Positions 1 through 8,463 of a stretch of DNA of 64,000 nucleotides are shown here, in pieces. The stretch is from positions 221,683 to 285,682 of the forward strand of contig NZ_JAGXJY010000002.1 of assembly GCF_019091085.1 (NCBI RefSeq), in the 5' to 3' direction. The translations under genes and the position numbers were made by a program. This DNA is from Mesorhizobium sp. GbtcB19 (GTDB lineage Bacteria; Pseudomonadota; Alphaproteobacteria; Rhizobiales; Rhizobiaceae). A model generated the notes under the pieces. That model was not told the DNA's origin. It saw only the letters and a program-made list of their open reading frames with translations, and searched no databases. The number at the start of each line of letters is the position of its first letter. The stretch's first letter is position 1.

Positions 1-9
1 AACTTTCTG

Positions 10-627
10 ATGTTTACTGGGATTGTCACTGACGTAGGCACTGTCGCTTCGGCAAAGCCGCTGGCCGAGGGCGTCGGCCTGCGCATCGACACTGCCTACG
101 ATCCCGAGACCATCGCCATCGGCGCCTCGATCTCTTGTGGCGGCGTCTGCCTCACCGTCACCGCGCTCCCCGAACACGGTTCGAACGCGCGCTGGTTCGA
201 GGTCGAGGCCTGGGAGGAAGCGCTCAGGCTGACCACGGCGTCGAGCTGGAAATCCGGCACAAGGATCAATCTCGAACGGGCGCTGAAGATCGGCGACGAG
301 CTCGGCGGCCACATCGTCTCCGGCCATGTCGACGGCACCGCCGAGATCGTCGAGCGCAAGGAGGAGGGCGATGCCGTGCGCTTCACGCTGGAAGCTCCGC
401 GCCATCTGGCAAAATTCATCGCGCCTAAGGGTTCGGTCGCGCTCGACGGCACCTCGCTCACCGTCAACAAGGTGGAAGGCACCCGCTTCGATGTGCTGCT
501 CATCCATCACTCGCTGACCGTCACCACCTGGGGCGAGCGCCAGGCCGGCGACCGGGTGAACATCGAGATCGACACCATGGCCCGCTACGCCGCGCGCCTG
601 GCGGAGGCAGCGAAAGAGGGGCTATAA
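10..627 (+). CDS. ribE: Riboflavin synthase, alpha chain
   Basis: A 205-residue protein that dismutates two 6,7-dimethyl-8-ribityllumazine molecules to riboflavin, the last step of flavin synthesis in the cytosol. It opens with the family hallmark MFTGIVTDVG and shows the two tandem lumazine-binding barrels; GGHIVSGHVDG near residue 100 starts the second barrel. Length is normal for the family. The start lies 9 bases inside the window, so its upstream signals are mostly cut off. ribH, making the substrate, lies 715 bp downstream with two small foreign-looking ORFs between, which is unusual because these genes are normally adjacent in rhizobia. Confidence 0.96.
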   Translation: MFTGIVTDVGTVASAKPLAEGVGLRIDTAYDPETIAIGASISCGGVCLTVTALPEHGSNARWFEVEAWEEALRLTTASSWKSGTRINLERALKIGDELGGHIVSGHVDGTAEIVERKEEGDAVRFTLEAPRHLAKFIAPKGSVALDGTSLTVNKVEGTRFDVLLIHHSLTVTTWGERQAGDRVNIEIDTMARYAARLAEAAKEGL

Positions 628-673
628 CCCGCAATCCATTGACCGACATGGCGGCCATCCCGAGACACGGCAT

Positions 674-1045
674 TTGATCAGCGATACTGAAAATCTAGTC
701 TATGAGGCGGTCCGGGACCTCGACAGCTCACAAACCTATAAAGATCTGCTGTCCGATGACGTAGGGGAGCAGATCAGGGCGATTCTCAGCATATCGTGGC
801 ACGATGACTGGCGTTTTGCGCAGGATGTCTGCTTCAAGTATGCGCGTCACGGCAATCCAGATGTGCGAAACATCTCGATTGCTGGGCTGGGTCATATCGC
901 ACGCATTCACGGCGCCATCGAGGTGTGTTCAGTTCTGGAACTTGTCGGCGAACTTCGCCGGGCCGGCTTGGGCAGCGGTCGCATCGAAGACATGTTTGAT
1001 GATATCATGGTCTTTGTTGCTCGACAGGGAAGGCGAGAGGTTTAG
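674..1045 (+). CDS. Small hypothetical protein, HEAT-repeat-like
   Basis: I do not recognise a named family. The 123-residue product would start at TTG. It has a helical pattern, with HGNPDVRNISIAGLGHIARI near residues 58-77 resembling one HEAT repeat, and an acidic N-terminus. Such small acidic helical proteins are often immunity-type or accessory proteins, but that is inference. It lies between ribE and ribH, and its AT-richer codon use differs from both neighbours, which suggests later insertion. No clear ribosome-binding site precedes the TTG, so the start is uncertain. Confidence 0.55.
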   Translation: MISDTENLVYEAVRDLDSSQTYKDLLSDDVGEQIRAILSISWHDDWRFAQDVCFKYARHGNPDVRNISIAGLGHIARIHGAIEVCSVLELVGELRRAGLGSGRIEDMFDDIMVFVARQGRREV

Positions 1046-1102
1046 TCGTGGCCAATGCATAACGGCAACGTCGCCGAGCCGTTTGAATGGAGAGTGGCTG
1101 GC

Positions 1103-1261
1103 ATGGAAAACAGGGACTCTAGAGACCAAGAGCGACTTACTCTCGAAGCGTTGGCCGATGTCGATGCCGGTCGTGTTGTGGATCACAAAGCCGTTCTCGC
1201 TTGGGCCGAAAGCCTCAGTTCAGTCTATCCGCTCCCAGCACCTTGGCCACAGACACGATAG
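1103..1261 (+). CDS. Small antitoxin-like protein (CopG/RelB-type C-terminal motif)
   Basis: A 52-residue ORF beginning MENRDSRDQERL. The stretch LEALADVDAGRVVDHKAVLA matches the tail commonly seen in small ribbon-helix-helix antitoxins of CopG/ParD/RelB type, where it joins the DNA-binding part to the toxin-contact helix. GGAGAG lies 8 bases before this ATG, which is why it is preferred over an in-frame ATG at 1055. No toxin ORF follows, so it is either an orphan antitoxin or a remnant of a toxin-antitoxin pair inserted between ribE and ribH. Family assignment rests on this motif alone. Confidence 0.5.
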   Translation: MENRDSRDQERLTLEALADVDAGRVVDHKAVLAWAESLSSVYPLPAPWPQTR

Positions 1262-1342
1262 CCCTCACACCCCTCCGCCAATCTTCCGCTTGCGATCAAT
1301 CCGGCTTCGGCCTAAGTCACCGGCAACCCCCCGGAGATTTTT

Positions 1343-1837
1343 ATGGCTGGCACATCCCAACACGGCAAAGCGTTCATTCGCCCGAAGGCGAAGGCGCATC
1401 TGCTCATTGTCGAAGCGCGTTTTCACGACGATCTCGCCGACGCTCTGCTCGAAGGCGCGACCGGCGCGCTCGACGAAGCCGGCGCCACCTATGATGTCGT
1501 GACGGTTCCCGGTTCGCTGGAAATCCCGGCCGTGATATGCTTCGCGCTCGACGGCGCCGCCGAAGGCGGAACGCATTATGACGGCTTCGTCGCGCTCGGC
1601 ACCGTCATTCGCGGCGACACCTATCATTTCGACATCGTCGCCAATGAATCGAGCCGTGCACTGATGGACCTTTCGGTGCAGGAGGCGGTCGCGATCGGCA
1701 ATGGCATTCTGACCACCGAGAACGACGCGCAGGCCTGGGCGCGTGCGAAAAAGACGGAAGGCGACAAGGGCGGCTTCGCCGCGCGCGCGGCGCTGACCAT
1801 GATCGCACTCAAAGAGAAACTCGGAGCCCAATCGTGA
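1343..1837 (+). CDS. ribH: 6,7-dimethyl-8-ribityllumazine synthase
   Basis: A 164-residue lumazine synthase that condenses 5-amino-6-ribitylamino-uracil with 3,4-dihydroxy-2-butanone 4-phosphate, the penultimate riboflavin step; the family forms hollow multimers. Visible family motifs are the segment [14 protein letters not shown] (His near residue 95 is the expected catalytic base) and [12 protein letters not shown]. Its stop overlaps the GTG start of nusB by 4 bases, so the two are translationally coupled, as is typical of rhizobial rib operons. Confidence 0.96.
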   Translation: MAGTSQHGKAFIRPKAKAHLLIVEARFHDDLADALLEGATGALDEAGATYDVVTVPGSLEIPAVICFALDGAAEGGTHYDGFVALGTVIRGDTYHFDIVANESSRALMDLSVQEAVAIGNGILTTENDAQAWARAKKTEGDKGGFAARAALTMIALKEKLGAQS

Positions 1838-2328
1838 GCGATCCCGCCTCGACCGGTGCGGTGCGCCACGCCAACAAGCGCGGTGCCGCCCGTCTTGCCG
1901 CCGTCCAGGCGCTCTACCAGATGGATGTGTCCGGCAGCGGCGTCTTCGAGATCACGGCCGAATACGAGGCCTTCCGCCTCGGCAAGGAAGTCGACGGCGC
2001 GCTCTACCGCGAGGCCGACGCGCAGTGGTTCCGCGCCATCCTGACCGGCGTGGTCGAAAACCAGAAGACCATCGATCCCGTCATCCGCCAGGCGTTGACC
2101 GAGGACTGGCCGCTGTCGCGGCTGGATTCGACGCTGCGCGCCATCCTGCGCGCCGGCGTCTATGAATTGATGAAGCGCGAGGACGTGCCGGTGGCCGTGA
2201 TCGTCTCCGAATATGTCGACATCGCCAAGGCCTTTTACGAGGAAGACGAGCCGAAGCTGGTGAACGCCGTTCTCGATCGTGTCTCGCGCCGGGTTCGCGG
2301 CGAAGGACGTGGCAAGGACGCTTCGTGA
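1834..2328 (+). CDS. nusB: Transcription antitermination protein NusB
   Basis: A 164-residue all-helical NusB. In the family it binds boxA RNA with S10/NusE and supports rRNA antitermination. Diagnostic text includes [19 protein letters not shown] at the N-terminus and [17 protein letters not shown] in the C-terminal half. The start is GTG, overlapping the ribH stop in GTGA; its own stop overlaps the next GTG in the same way. The ribH-nusB-MFS chain is therefore one coupled transcript. Confidence 0.95.
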   Translation: MSDPASTGAVRHANKRGAARLAAVQALYQMDVSGSGVFEITAEYEAFRLGKEVDGALYREADAQWFRAILTGVVENQKTIDPVIRQALTEDWPLSRLDSTLRAILRAGVYELMKREDVPVAVIVSEYVDIAKAFYEEDEPKLVNAVLDRVSRRVRGEGRGKDAS

Positions 2329-3548
2329 CCATCGCAGAGGCCGTGGTCGCCGAGACCGGCAGGGAAGGGCGCCGCACCGCGGTGCTGCTTGCCGCCGCGC
2401 AGGCAATCGTCGGCTCCGCCGCTCCGATCGCCATTTCGCTGGGCGCGCTCGCCGGCCAATACCTGCTCGGTCCCGACAAGTCGCTGGCGACGGCGCCGGT
2501 CACCGGCTTCAACATCGGCGTGGCGCTCGGCGCCTTGCCGGCCGCCGCCATCATCCGCAACCTCGGCCATCGCGGCGGCTTCATGACTGGCACGACCGTC
2601 ACGGCGCTCGGCGGTCTGGTCGCGACGCTCGCGCTCTATCAGGCGAGCTTTTGGCTGTTCGCCTTCGGCCTTTGCGTCATCGGCGTCGGCGGCGCCTTCG
2701 TCCAGCAGTTCCGCTTCGCCGCCGCCGACAACGCGCCGCCCGAATTCAAGGCCCGCGCCATTTCCTTCGTGCTGGCGGGCGGCATCATCACCGCCATCCT
2801 CGGGCCACAGATCGTCATCTACACGCGCGAATTGCTGGCTCCGGTGATGTTTGCCGGGTCCTTCGCCTCGATCCTGCCGCTCGCGGCAGCCGGCGCGCTC
2901 ATTCTGTCGTTCCTGCGTGTCTCCTCGCGGACCAACGCCGTCACGCAGACCGCCGCAAGTGATGCCCGGCCGCTGGCCGAAATCGTCACCCAGCCGCGTT
3001 TCGTCGCGGCGCTCTTCTGCACCGTCGGCAGCTACGCGCTGATGAGCTTCGTCATGACCGGCGCGCCGCTCGCCATGGTCGGCTGCGGCCTGTCGGAGGA
3101 CAATGCGACGCTCGGCATTTCCTGGCACGTCATGGCCATGTTCGGGCCGAGCTTCTTCACCGGCTCGCTGATCCATCGCTTCGGCGCTGAACGCATCGTT
3201 GCCACCGGCCTCGTCCTGCTGATCGGCTGCGCCACGGTGGCGCTTTCCGGGCTGCATCTGTGGCAGTTTTGGACGGCGCTGATCCTGCTCGGCCTCGGCT
3301 GGAACTTCGGCTTCATCGGCGCCACCGCCATGGTCGCGGCCAGCTACCGGCCCTCCGAGAAGAGCAAGGTCCAGGGCTTTCACGACTTCGTCCTGTTCGG
3401 CTCCGTCGCCTTCGCTTCGTTGATGTCGGGCGCCATCTACAATGCCTGGGGCTGGACCATGTTGAACTGGATCGTCTTCCCGGTCGTCGCTCTCTGCTTC
3501 CTGGCGCTGGTTACCCTGAAGTTGGCGGGCTTGCGCGCCGCTAGCTGA
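2325..3548 (+). CDS. MFS transporter
   Basis: A 407-residue integral membrane protein with about 12 hydrophobic segments and the major-facilitator fold. A cytoplasmic-loop motif is visible near residue 65 ([12 protein letters not shown]), resembling the family loop pattern GxxxDRxGRR in a degenerate form. Substrate cannot be read from sequence. It begins with GTG overlapping the nusB stop by 4 bases, so it is co-translated with the riboflavin genes. A flavin-related substrate is possible but is only inferred from position. Confidence 0.88.
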   Translation: MTIAEAVVAETGREGRRTAVLLAAAQAIVGSAAPIAISLGALAGQYLLGPDKSLATAPVTGFNIGVALGALPAAAIIRNLGHRGGFMTGTTVTALGGLVATLALYQASFWLFAFGLCVIGVGGAFVQQFRFAAADNAPPEFKARAISFVLAGGIITAILGPQIVIYTRELLAPVMFAGSFASILPLAAAGALILSFLRVSSRTNAVTQTAASDARPLAEIVTQPRFVAALFCTVGSYALMSFVMTGAPLAMVGCGLSEDNATLGISWHVMAMFGPSFFTGSLIHRFGAERIVATGLVLLIGCATVALSGLHLWQFWTALILLGLGWNFGFIGATAMVAASYRPSEKSKVQGFHDFVLFGSVAFASLMSGAIYNAWGWTMLNWIVFPVVALCFLALVTLKLAGLRAAS

Positions 3549-3708
3549 CATTACGCTGTCGGGACCGGGCTCGGCATCCGCCTCGCGCGCGGAACAAAAA
3601 TATTGCGCTGATCCTATCAGTTATGAAACCGTGTACCCCGACTGGTTGTTATAGCCATGCTCATATGCGCCCCACCGGATTCTCGGTTCATAGCAAGGGA
3701 TTTTCACA

Positions 3709-4620
3709 ATGTTTTCAATCGGAAAGCTCGCCGTAGCGGCCGTCGCGCTCGGTCTCACCGCCGCCTCGGCCAGCGCCCAGGTCGTCGTCTCCTCCAAGAT
3801 CGACACCGAGGGCGGGGTGCTGGGCAACATCATCCAGCTCGTGCTCAACGCCAACAACATCAAGACCACGGACCGCATCCAGCTCGGCGCGACGCCGGTG
3901 GTGCGCAAGGCGATCACCGCTGGTGAGATCGACATCTATCCCGAATACACCGGCAATGCCGCGTTCTTCTTCCAGAAGGCCGACGATCCGGTCTGGAAAG
4001 ACGCAGCCAAGGCCTACGAGACCGCCAAGAAGCTCGACTATGACGCCAACAAGATCGTCTGGCTGTCGCCGTCGCCGGCCAACAACACCTGGGCGATCGC
4101 GCTGCGCAAGGAAGTGACCGACGAGAACAAGCTGGTCACGCTTTCGGACTTCGGCAAATACGTCGCCGGCGGCGGCAAGGTGGTGCTCGCGGCTTCCGCC
4201 GAGTTCGTCAATTCGGCGGCGGCGCTTCCGGCCTTCCAGACGACCTATGGCTTCACGCTGAAGCCTGACCAGCTGATCACGCTCTCCGGCGGCGATACCG
4301 CCGCGACCATCGCCGCGGCCGCCAACCAGACCAACGGCGCCAACGCCGCCATGGTCTACGGCACCGATGGCGGCATCCAGCCCTCCGGCCTCGTCGTGCT
4401 CGAGGACGACAAGGGCGTGCAGCCCGTCTACCAGCCGGCGCCGATCATCCGCGAAGAAGTCCTGAAGCAGCATCCCGAAATCGAGGCGCTGCTGAAGCCG
4501 GTCTTCGCCAAGCTCGATCTTGTCACGCTGCAGGAGTTGAACGGCCGGGTCCAGCTGGGCGGCGAGCCTGCCAAGGGGGTGGCGGAGGACTTTTTGAAGA
4601 AGAACGGGTTCTTGAAGTAA
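3709..4620 (+). CDS. Osmoprotectant ABC transporter, substrate-binding protein (YehZ/OsmF-like)
   Basis: A 303-residue periplasmic protein with a clear Sec signal peptide (hydrophobic core AVAAVALGLTAA, cleavage after ASA near residue 23). The mature part belongs to the OpuAC-like glycine betaine/choline/proline-betaine binding family: the run ITAGEIDIYPEYTGNAAFFF near residues 70-89 is diagnostic of the YehZ/OsmF branch. It is the first gene of a complete importer (binding protein, permease, ATPase, permease) in the order yehZ-Y-X-W. It is separated from the first permease by 256 bases holding a large inverted repeat. Exact ligand is unknown. Confidence 0.9.
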   Translation: MFSIGKLAVAAVALGLTAASASAQVVVSSKIDTEGGVLGNIIQLVLNANNIKTTDRIQLGATPVVRKAITAGEIDIYPEYTGNAAFFFQKADDPVWKDAAKAYETAKKLDYDANKIVWLSPSPANNTWAIALRKEVTDENKLVTLSDFGKYVAGGGKVVLAASAEFVNSAAALPAFQTTYGFTLKPDQLITLSGGDTAATIAAAANQTNGANAAMVYGTDGGIQPSGLVVLEDDKGVQPVYQPAPIIREEVLKQHPEIEALLKPVFAKLDLVTLQELNGRVQLGGEPAKGVAEDFLKKNGFLK

Positions 4621-4654
4621 CAAGCTCCGCCCGAAAAAGCGCGACGCTGGTGCG

Positions 4655-4817
4655 AGGCCCCCCTCTCTGTCCTGCCGGACATCTCCCCCTCAAGGGGGGA
4701 GATTGGCAGCTCCCGTGCCTCGCTTCTTTTTTCAGCTTTGGAGATTGGCGAAAGCGCTTACGACATCTGATCTCCCCCCTTGAGGGGGAGATGGCCGGCA
4801 GGCCAGAGAGGGGGGCT
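4655..4817. repeat. Paired palindromic repeat element, intergenic copy A
   Basis: Two arms of about 50 bp in inverted orientation. The outer ends read GGCCCCCCTCTCTG and CAGAGAGGGGGGC, and each arm contains the small palindrome ATCTCCCCC...GGGGGAGAT with GCCGGCAGG/CCTGCCGGA next to it. Transcribed, the whole could fold as one long hairpin between the binding-protein gene and the first permease gene. The same sequence family recurs at 25168-25298 inside a coding region and as a single arm at 54381-54419. Architecture is like rhizobial mosaic intergenic elements; membership in a named family was not checked. Confidence 0.85.
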
Positions 4818-4876
4818 TCGAGCAAGCCTCGCAATCCTTATTGCTCAACGCCCGCCACGCAGCACAGGCGAGCATC

Positions 4877-6043
4877 ATGACCATCCGCTTCGACAAGCTG
4901 GGGGTGGTCATCGCGGTGATCGTGGCCTATGCGGCGCTCCTCGCCCCCTTCGCCACGTTCCGCGCCAACCGCATCGTGCCGGGACAGGCACGTTCGATAA
5001 TCGATGCGCTGCCGCCGACGCTTGGCCCGCTGCTGTTGGCGATTGTGATCGTGGGCGGCATCGTCGCGCTGCTCAGGACGCAGCTCATGCTCAGGCTCGC
5101 CGCCAGCATCGTCGCGCTGGTCGCCCTTGCGATCCTGATCGGCGTCGCCGGCGGTTTCCTGACTCCGGCCGGCAACACCTTCGCCCGCGTCGCTCCGGCC
5201 TCCGGTTTCTGGCTGCTGATCTTTGCCTTCACGCTGCTCCTGGCCGACGTGCTGACGCGGCTGAACCTGTCGCCCTGGTCACGCGTCGGCGTGCTGGTGC
5301 TCGCCGCGCTCGCCATTGCCGCCCTGCTCGTGTCGGGAAGCTGGGACAGTCTCTCCATCCTCAAGGAATATGCCACCCGCGCCGACAGTTTCTGGGCCGA
5401 AGCTTCCAAGCACGTCACGCTGGCGCTGGGTTCGCTGGCCGGCGCGGTGATTGTCGGCATACCGCTCGGCATCCTTTGCCACCGCGTCGAGAAACTGCGG
5501 GCCGGCGTGCTCAACGTGCTCAACATCATCCAGACCATTCCGTCGATCGCGCTGTTCGGCCTGCTGATCGCGCCGCTCGGCTGGGTCGCCGTTCATGTGC
5601 CGGGCGCGGCCGCGATCGGCATCAGGGGCATCGGCACCGCGCCGGCCTTTGTCGCGCTCTTCCTCTATTCGCTGCTGCCGGTGGTGGCCAACACCGTGGT
5701 CGGGCTGGCTGGTGTACCCCGCGCTGCCAACGATGCCGCGCGCGGCATGGGCATGACCGACCGCCAGCGCCTGTTCGATGTCGAGTTCCCGCTTGCCTTT
5801 CCGGTGATCCTGACCGGCATTCGCATCGTGCTGGTGCAGAATATCGGCCTTGCCACCATTGCCGCGCTGATCGGCGGCGGTGGCTTCGGCGTGTTTGTTT
5901 TCCAGGGTGTCGGTCAGACGGCGATGGATCTCGTGCTGCTCGGCGCGCTGCCCACCGTGGCGCTGGCCTTTGCGGCGGCCATCATCCTCGACGCGGTCAT
6001 CGAAATGACCGCCACCAGGCGCAGGGTAGTTGAAACGGCATGA
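4877..6043 (+). CDS. Osmoprotectant ABC transporter, permease (YehY-like)
   Basis: A 388-residue membrane protein. The N-terminal half has several extra hydrophobic segments, as in E. coli YehY (about 385 residues). The C-terminal half is a standard binding-protein-dependent permease domain, with the EAA-type loop around NDAARGMGMTDRQRLFDVEF. Start chosen at the ATG followed by TIRFDKLGVV; an upstream in-frame extension would run through the repeat element and is unlikely to be translated. Its last 4 bases overlap the ATPase gene (ATGA). Confidence 0.9.
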   Translation: MTIRFDKLGVVIAVIVAYAALLAPFATFRANRIVPGQARSIIDALPPTLGPLLLAIVIVGGIVALLRTQLMLRLAASIVALVALAILIGVAGGFLTPAGNTFARVAPASGFWLLIFAFTLLLADVLTRLNLSPWSRVGVLVLAALAIAALLVSGSWDSLSILKEYATRADSFWAEASKHVTLALGSLAGAVIVGIPLGILCHRVEKLRAGVLNVLNIIQTIPSIALFGLLIAPLGWVAVHVPGAAAIGIRGIGTAPAFVALFLYSLLPVVANTVVGLAGVPRAANDAARGMGMTDRQRLFDVEFPLAFPVILTGIRIVLVQNIGLATIAALIGGGGFGVFVFQGVGQTAMDLVLLGALPTVALAFAAAIILDAVIEMTATRRRVVETA

Positions 6044-6978
6044 TCGAGATCGAAGGCATCACCAAGCGCTATGACGAGACGACCGTGGTCGACAATGTTT
6101 CGATGGTCATCGAGCCGCGCACCATCGCCACCATTGTCGGCACGTCGGGATCCGGCAAGACGACGCTGCTCAGGATGATCAACCGGCTGGTCGAGCCGAC
6201 CTCGGGCGTCATCAAGCTCGACGGCGCCGACAACCGCTCCGTGCCGGATTATCAGCTGCGCCGCAGCATCGGCTACGCCATCCAGGGCCATGGCCTGTTT
6301 CCGCACCGTACGGTGGCGCAGAACATCGCCACCGTGCCGCTGTTGCTCGGCTGGGACAGGGATCGCATCAAGGCGCGCGTCGACGAGTTGATGACGCTCT
6401 ACCAGCTCGACCCGCAAGCTTATGGCCCGCGCTACCCGCATGAGCTTTCCGGCGGCCAGCAGCAGCGCGTCGGCGTTGCCCGCGCTTTGGCCGCCGAGCC
6501 CAACGTGCTCTTGATGGACGAGCCCTTCGGCGCGCTCGACCCGATCATCCGCACCAAGGCGCAGGAGGATCTGCTGGCGATCCAGAAGCGTTTTGGCACC
6601 ACCATCATCCTGGTCACCCACGACATGGAGGAAGCGGTGCATCTTGGCGATAAGATCGCCGTCATGGATGCGGGCAAGCTGGTGCAATACGCCAAGCCGG
6701 CCGAGATTCTCGCGAGACCCGCGAGCGATTTCGTCGAGACACTGGTCGGCGCCAGCGAAAGGCCGTTCCGGCTGCTGTCGCTTGGCCACGTGCGCGACGC
6801 CGTGGAGCCGGGCGGTGCCGAAGGCGAAGCGATCCCGGGCGACGCCACGCAGCGCGACGCGCTGGCCGAGCTCCTGTGGTCGGGGCGCCCCGCGCTGCCG
6901 GTGAAAGACACCGACGGCAAGCTGCTCGGCCGTATTACCGTCGAGGGATTGGTGAAACGCGCGGCGAGGCCGCAATGA
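6040..6978 (+). CDS. Osmoprotectant ABC transporter, ATP-binding protein (YehX-like)
   Basis: A 312-residue ABC ATPase that powers the importer. Walker A is GTSGSGKTT (residues 33-41 approximately), the signature is LSGGQQQRVG near 136, Walker B is VLLMDEPFGALDP near 157, and the switch histidine is in LVTHDMEE. The C-terminal 80 residues after the ATPase core form a regulatory-type extension; ending LGRITVEGLVKRAA suggests one CBS-like unit, as in glycine-betaine ATPases. It overlaps both neighbours by 4 bases, so the three membrane-side genes are translationally coupled. Confidence 0.94.
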   Translation: MIEIEGITKRYDETTVVDNVSMVIEPRTIATIVGTSGSGKTTLLRMINRLVEPTSGVIKLDGADNRSVPDYQLRRSIGYAIQGHGLFPHRTVAQNIATVPLLLGWDRDRIKARVDELMTLYQLDPQAYGPRYPHELSGGQQQRVGVARALAAEPNVLLMDEPFGALDPIIRTKAQEDLLAIQKRFGTTIILVTHDMEEAVHLGDKIAVMDAGKLVQYAKPAEILARPASDFVETLVGASERPFRLLSLGHVRDAVEPGGAEGEAIPGDATQRDALAELLWSGRPALPVKDTDGKLLGRITVEGLVKRAARPQ

Positions 6979-7724
6979 AAGCCTGGCTGCCCGCGCTGCT
7001 GAGGCTGGCCGTTCTGGTGCTGCTGGTGGTTTTCATCACCAATCCAAGTTGGTTCGAGCCGCTGCTGAAACCACTGACCGAGAACGGCGCGCCGGCGATC
7101 TACAATCAGGGCAGCCTGCTGACGCTGACCTTGCAGCATCTGTGGACCGTGCTGATCGCGACGGTTGCGGCGACGATCGTCGCCGTGGCGCTCGCCATCC
7201 TGGTTACCAGGCCGGCGGGCGCCGAGTTCCTGCCCTTGTCGCGCAGCCTGGTCAATATCGGCCAGACCTTTCCGCCGGTCGCGGTGCTGGCGCTTGCGGT
7301 GCCGGCTGTCGGTTTCGGCGAAAAGCCGACGCTGATAGCGCTTTTCCTCTATGGGTTGCTGCCGATCTTCGAGAATGCGCTGACGGCGCTCACAACGCTG
7401 CCCGGCAACGTCATGGAAGCGGCGCGCGGCGCCGGCATGACCGGCTGGCAGAGGCTGTTGAAGGTCGAGTTGCCGCTCAGCGCCCCGGTAATCCTCGGCG
7501 GCATCCGGCTCTCGGTGGTCATCGGCCTCGCCACCGCGACAATCGGATCCACGGTCGCTGCCAAGACGCTGGGCGAGGTCATCATCGCCGGCCTGATCTC
7601 GAACAATCTTGCCTTCGTGCTGCAGGGCGGCCTGATCGTCGCCGCGCTGGCGGTGCTGATCTATGACGGCCTGTCGGCCATCGAGCGCTACGCCGCGCGC
7701 CGCATGGGGCAGGGGGCGGAATAG
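6975..7724 (+). CDS. Osmoprotectant ABC transporter, permease (YehW-like)
   Basis: A 249-residue permease, the second membrane subunit. It has about six hydrophobic segments and the loop MEAARGAGMTGWQRLLKVEL that docks the ATPase. Its size fits YehW. Start taken at the ATG overlapping the ATPase stop (ATGA); a longer frame exists upstream but would overlap the ATPase gene by about 100 bases. It closes the four-gene operon, and the following hicBA pair is on the opposite strand. Confidence 0.92.
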   Translation: MKAWLPALLRLAVLVLLVVFITNPSWFEPLLKPLTENGAPAIYNQGSLLTLTLQHLWTVLIATVAATIVAVALAILVTRPAGAEFLPLSRSLVNIGQTFPPVAVLALAVPAVGFGEKPTLIALFLYGLLPIFENALTALTTLPGNVMEAARGAGMTGWQRLLKVELPLSAPVILGGIRLSVVIGLATATIGSTVAAKTLGEVIIAGLISNNLAFVLQGGLIVAALAVLIYDGLSAIERYAARRMGQGAE

Positions 7725-7730
7725 CGAGGT

Positions 7731-7930
7731 TCAGACGTCATTTTCGTTGATTTCCGCCATCTTCAGGAGATGACGAACGAGTCCTGTTTTGAGCGGCTTT
7801 TTGCCGTGTATTGGGATAGAGAGGCGGACAATGCTTCCCTCTTTTCCATAAATGTGGTGGCTATTCGCAGAAGTTGCCAGCCTCGCCGCTCAACAGCCTT
7901 GGCCAGATCCTTGCCTGAAATGGATTTCAA
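7731..7930 (-). pseudogene. hicA: hicA-type mRNA interferase toxin, frameshifted
   Basis: Read from a TTG that overlaps the hicB stop (TTGA), the frame gives LKSISGKDLAKAVERRGW followed by QLLRI, a good HicA N-terminus. It then breaks near 7862/7863. In another frame the rest is perfect HicA: HHIYGKEGSIVRLSIPIHGK, then KPLKTGLVRHLLKMAEIN and a TGA stop at 7731. The usual NGS (or similar) before the catalytic HH is missing and the frame is lost, consistent with a net loss of about 7 bases. The toxin is therefore probably inactive while hicB is intact. A base-call error would be the alternative. Confidence 0.82.
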
Positions 7931-8130
7931 ACTGCGATTTCCACCACCCTGCCGGGAACCGAAGTGGCCGAAGACGGCAGATCCACCGAAAGGCAGCCTT
8001 CAATTGCTTCACGCAGATTTGCAAGGAGTTCGTCCAAGGTTTCTCCTTCGGTCGCGCATCCCGGAATGGCGGGGACCTCGGCCCAGAACCCACCTTCTTC
8101 TGCCTCATGAACGATAGCTTTGAACTTCAT
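7927..8130 (-). CDS. hicB: HicB-family antitoxin
   Basis: A 67-residue HicB-like protein with the partial RNase-H-like fold: MKFKAIVHEAEEGGFWAEVP, then IPGCATEGETLDELLANL and a short tail ending VEIAV. This is the short HicB type without an obvious C-terminal DNA-binding domain. AGGAGT lies about 7 bases before the ATG. hicB is promoter-proximal and hicA follows with a 4-base overlap. Because hicA is frameshifted, this may be an orphan antitoxin that could still neutralise related HicA toxins. Confidence 0.88.
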   Translation of the reverse strand: MKFKAIVHEAEEGGFWAEVPAIPGCATEGETLDELLANLREAIEGCLSVDLPSSATSVPGRVVEIAV

Positions 8131-8463
8131 TGATCGACTCCTGTCCGCTCTGGAAGATATGCTTGGCATTGAGCATTTGCAAAGCGCCGACCAGTCAATT
8201 GCTGACGTTGCCGGGACTCGATCCTGAACAACCGGACGCAACGTCATTTCAATCGATCTAATTCCAAGCCCGCGCTGGCCCAACAATTCCTGCCTTCTTC
8301 TTTTGGGCGAAAGCCGGGCAAAAACCGAACAATATCTTGACGTTCCAAGCCCTGTTTCGCATACACCCCAGCCAAGGGGTGGATTCCGTGCTTCGGCATC
8401 CGTCCCCGTTCCAACGGCCCAGGGAGGGGTTCTTTTGGGCCAACAATCGAGGAAAATCCGGCA
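8131..8463. other. Gene-free stretch between hicB and hppA
   Basis: I see no gene here. The left end holds the hicB leader: on the minus strand a candidate promoter TTGCAA (8178-8183), 18-base spacer, TATCTT (8154-8159), then AGGAGT before the hicB ATG. The right end is the hppA leader, with a GGAAAA run before its ATG. A short self-complementary patch CACCCCAGCCAAGGGGTG lies near 8365-8383 and could fold. Short reading frames on the minus strand have no family resemblance. Confidence 0.6.

Noticed and set aside
2235..3551. Minus-strand frame opposite the MFS transporter
   Set aside because: Glu/Arg/Gly-rich shadow with no motif; the plus strand encodes membrane segments.
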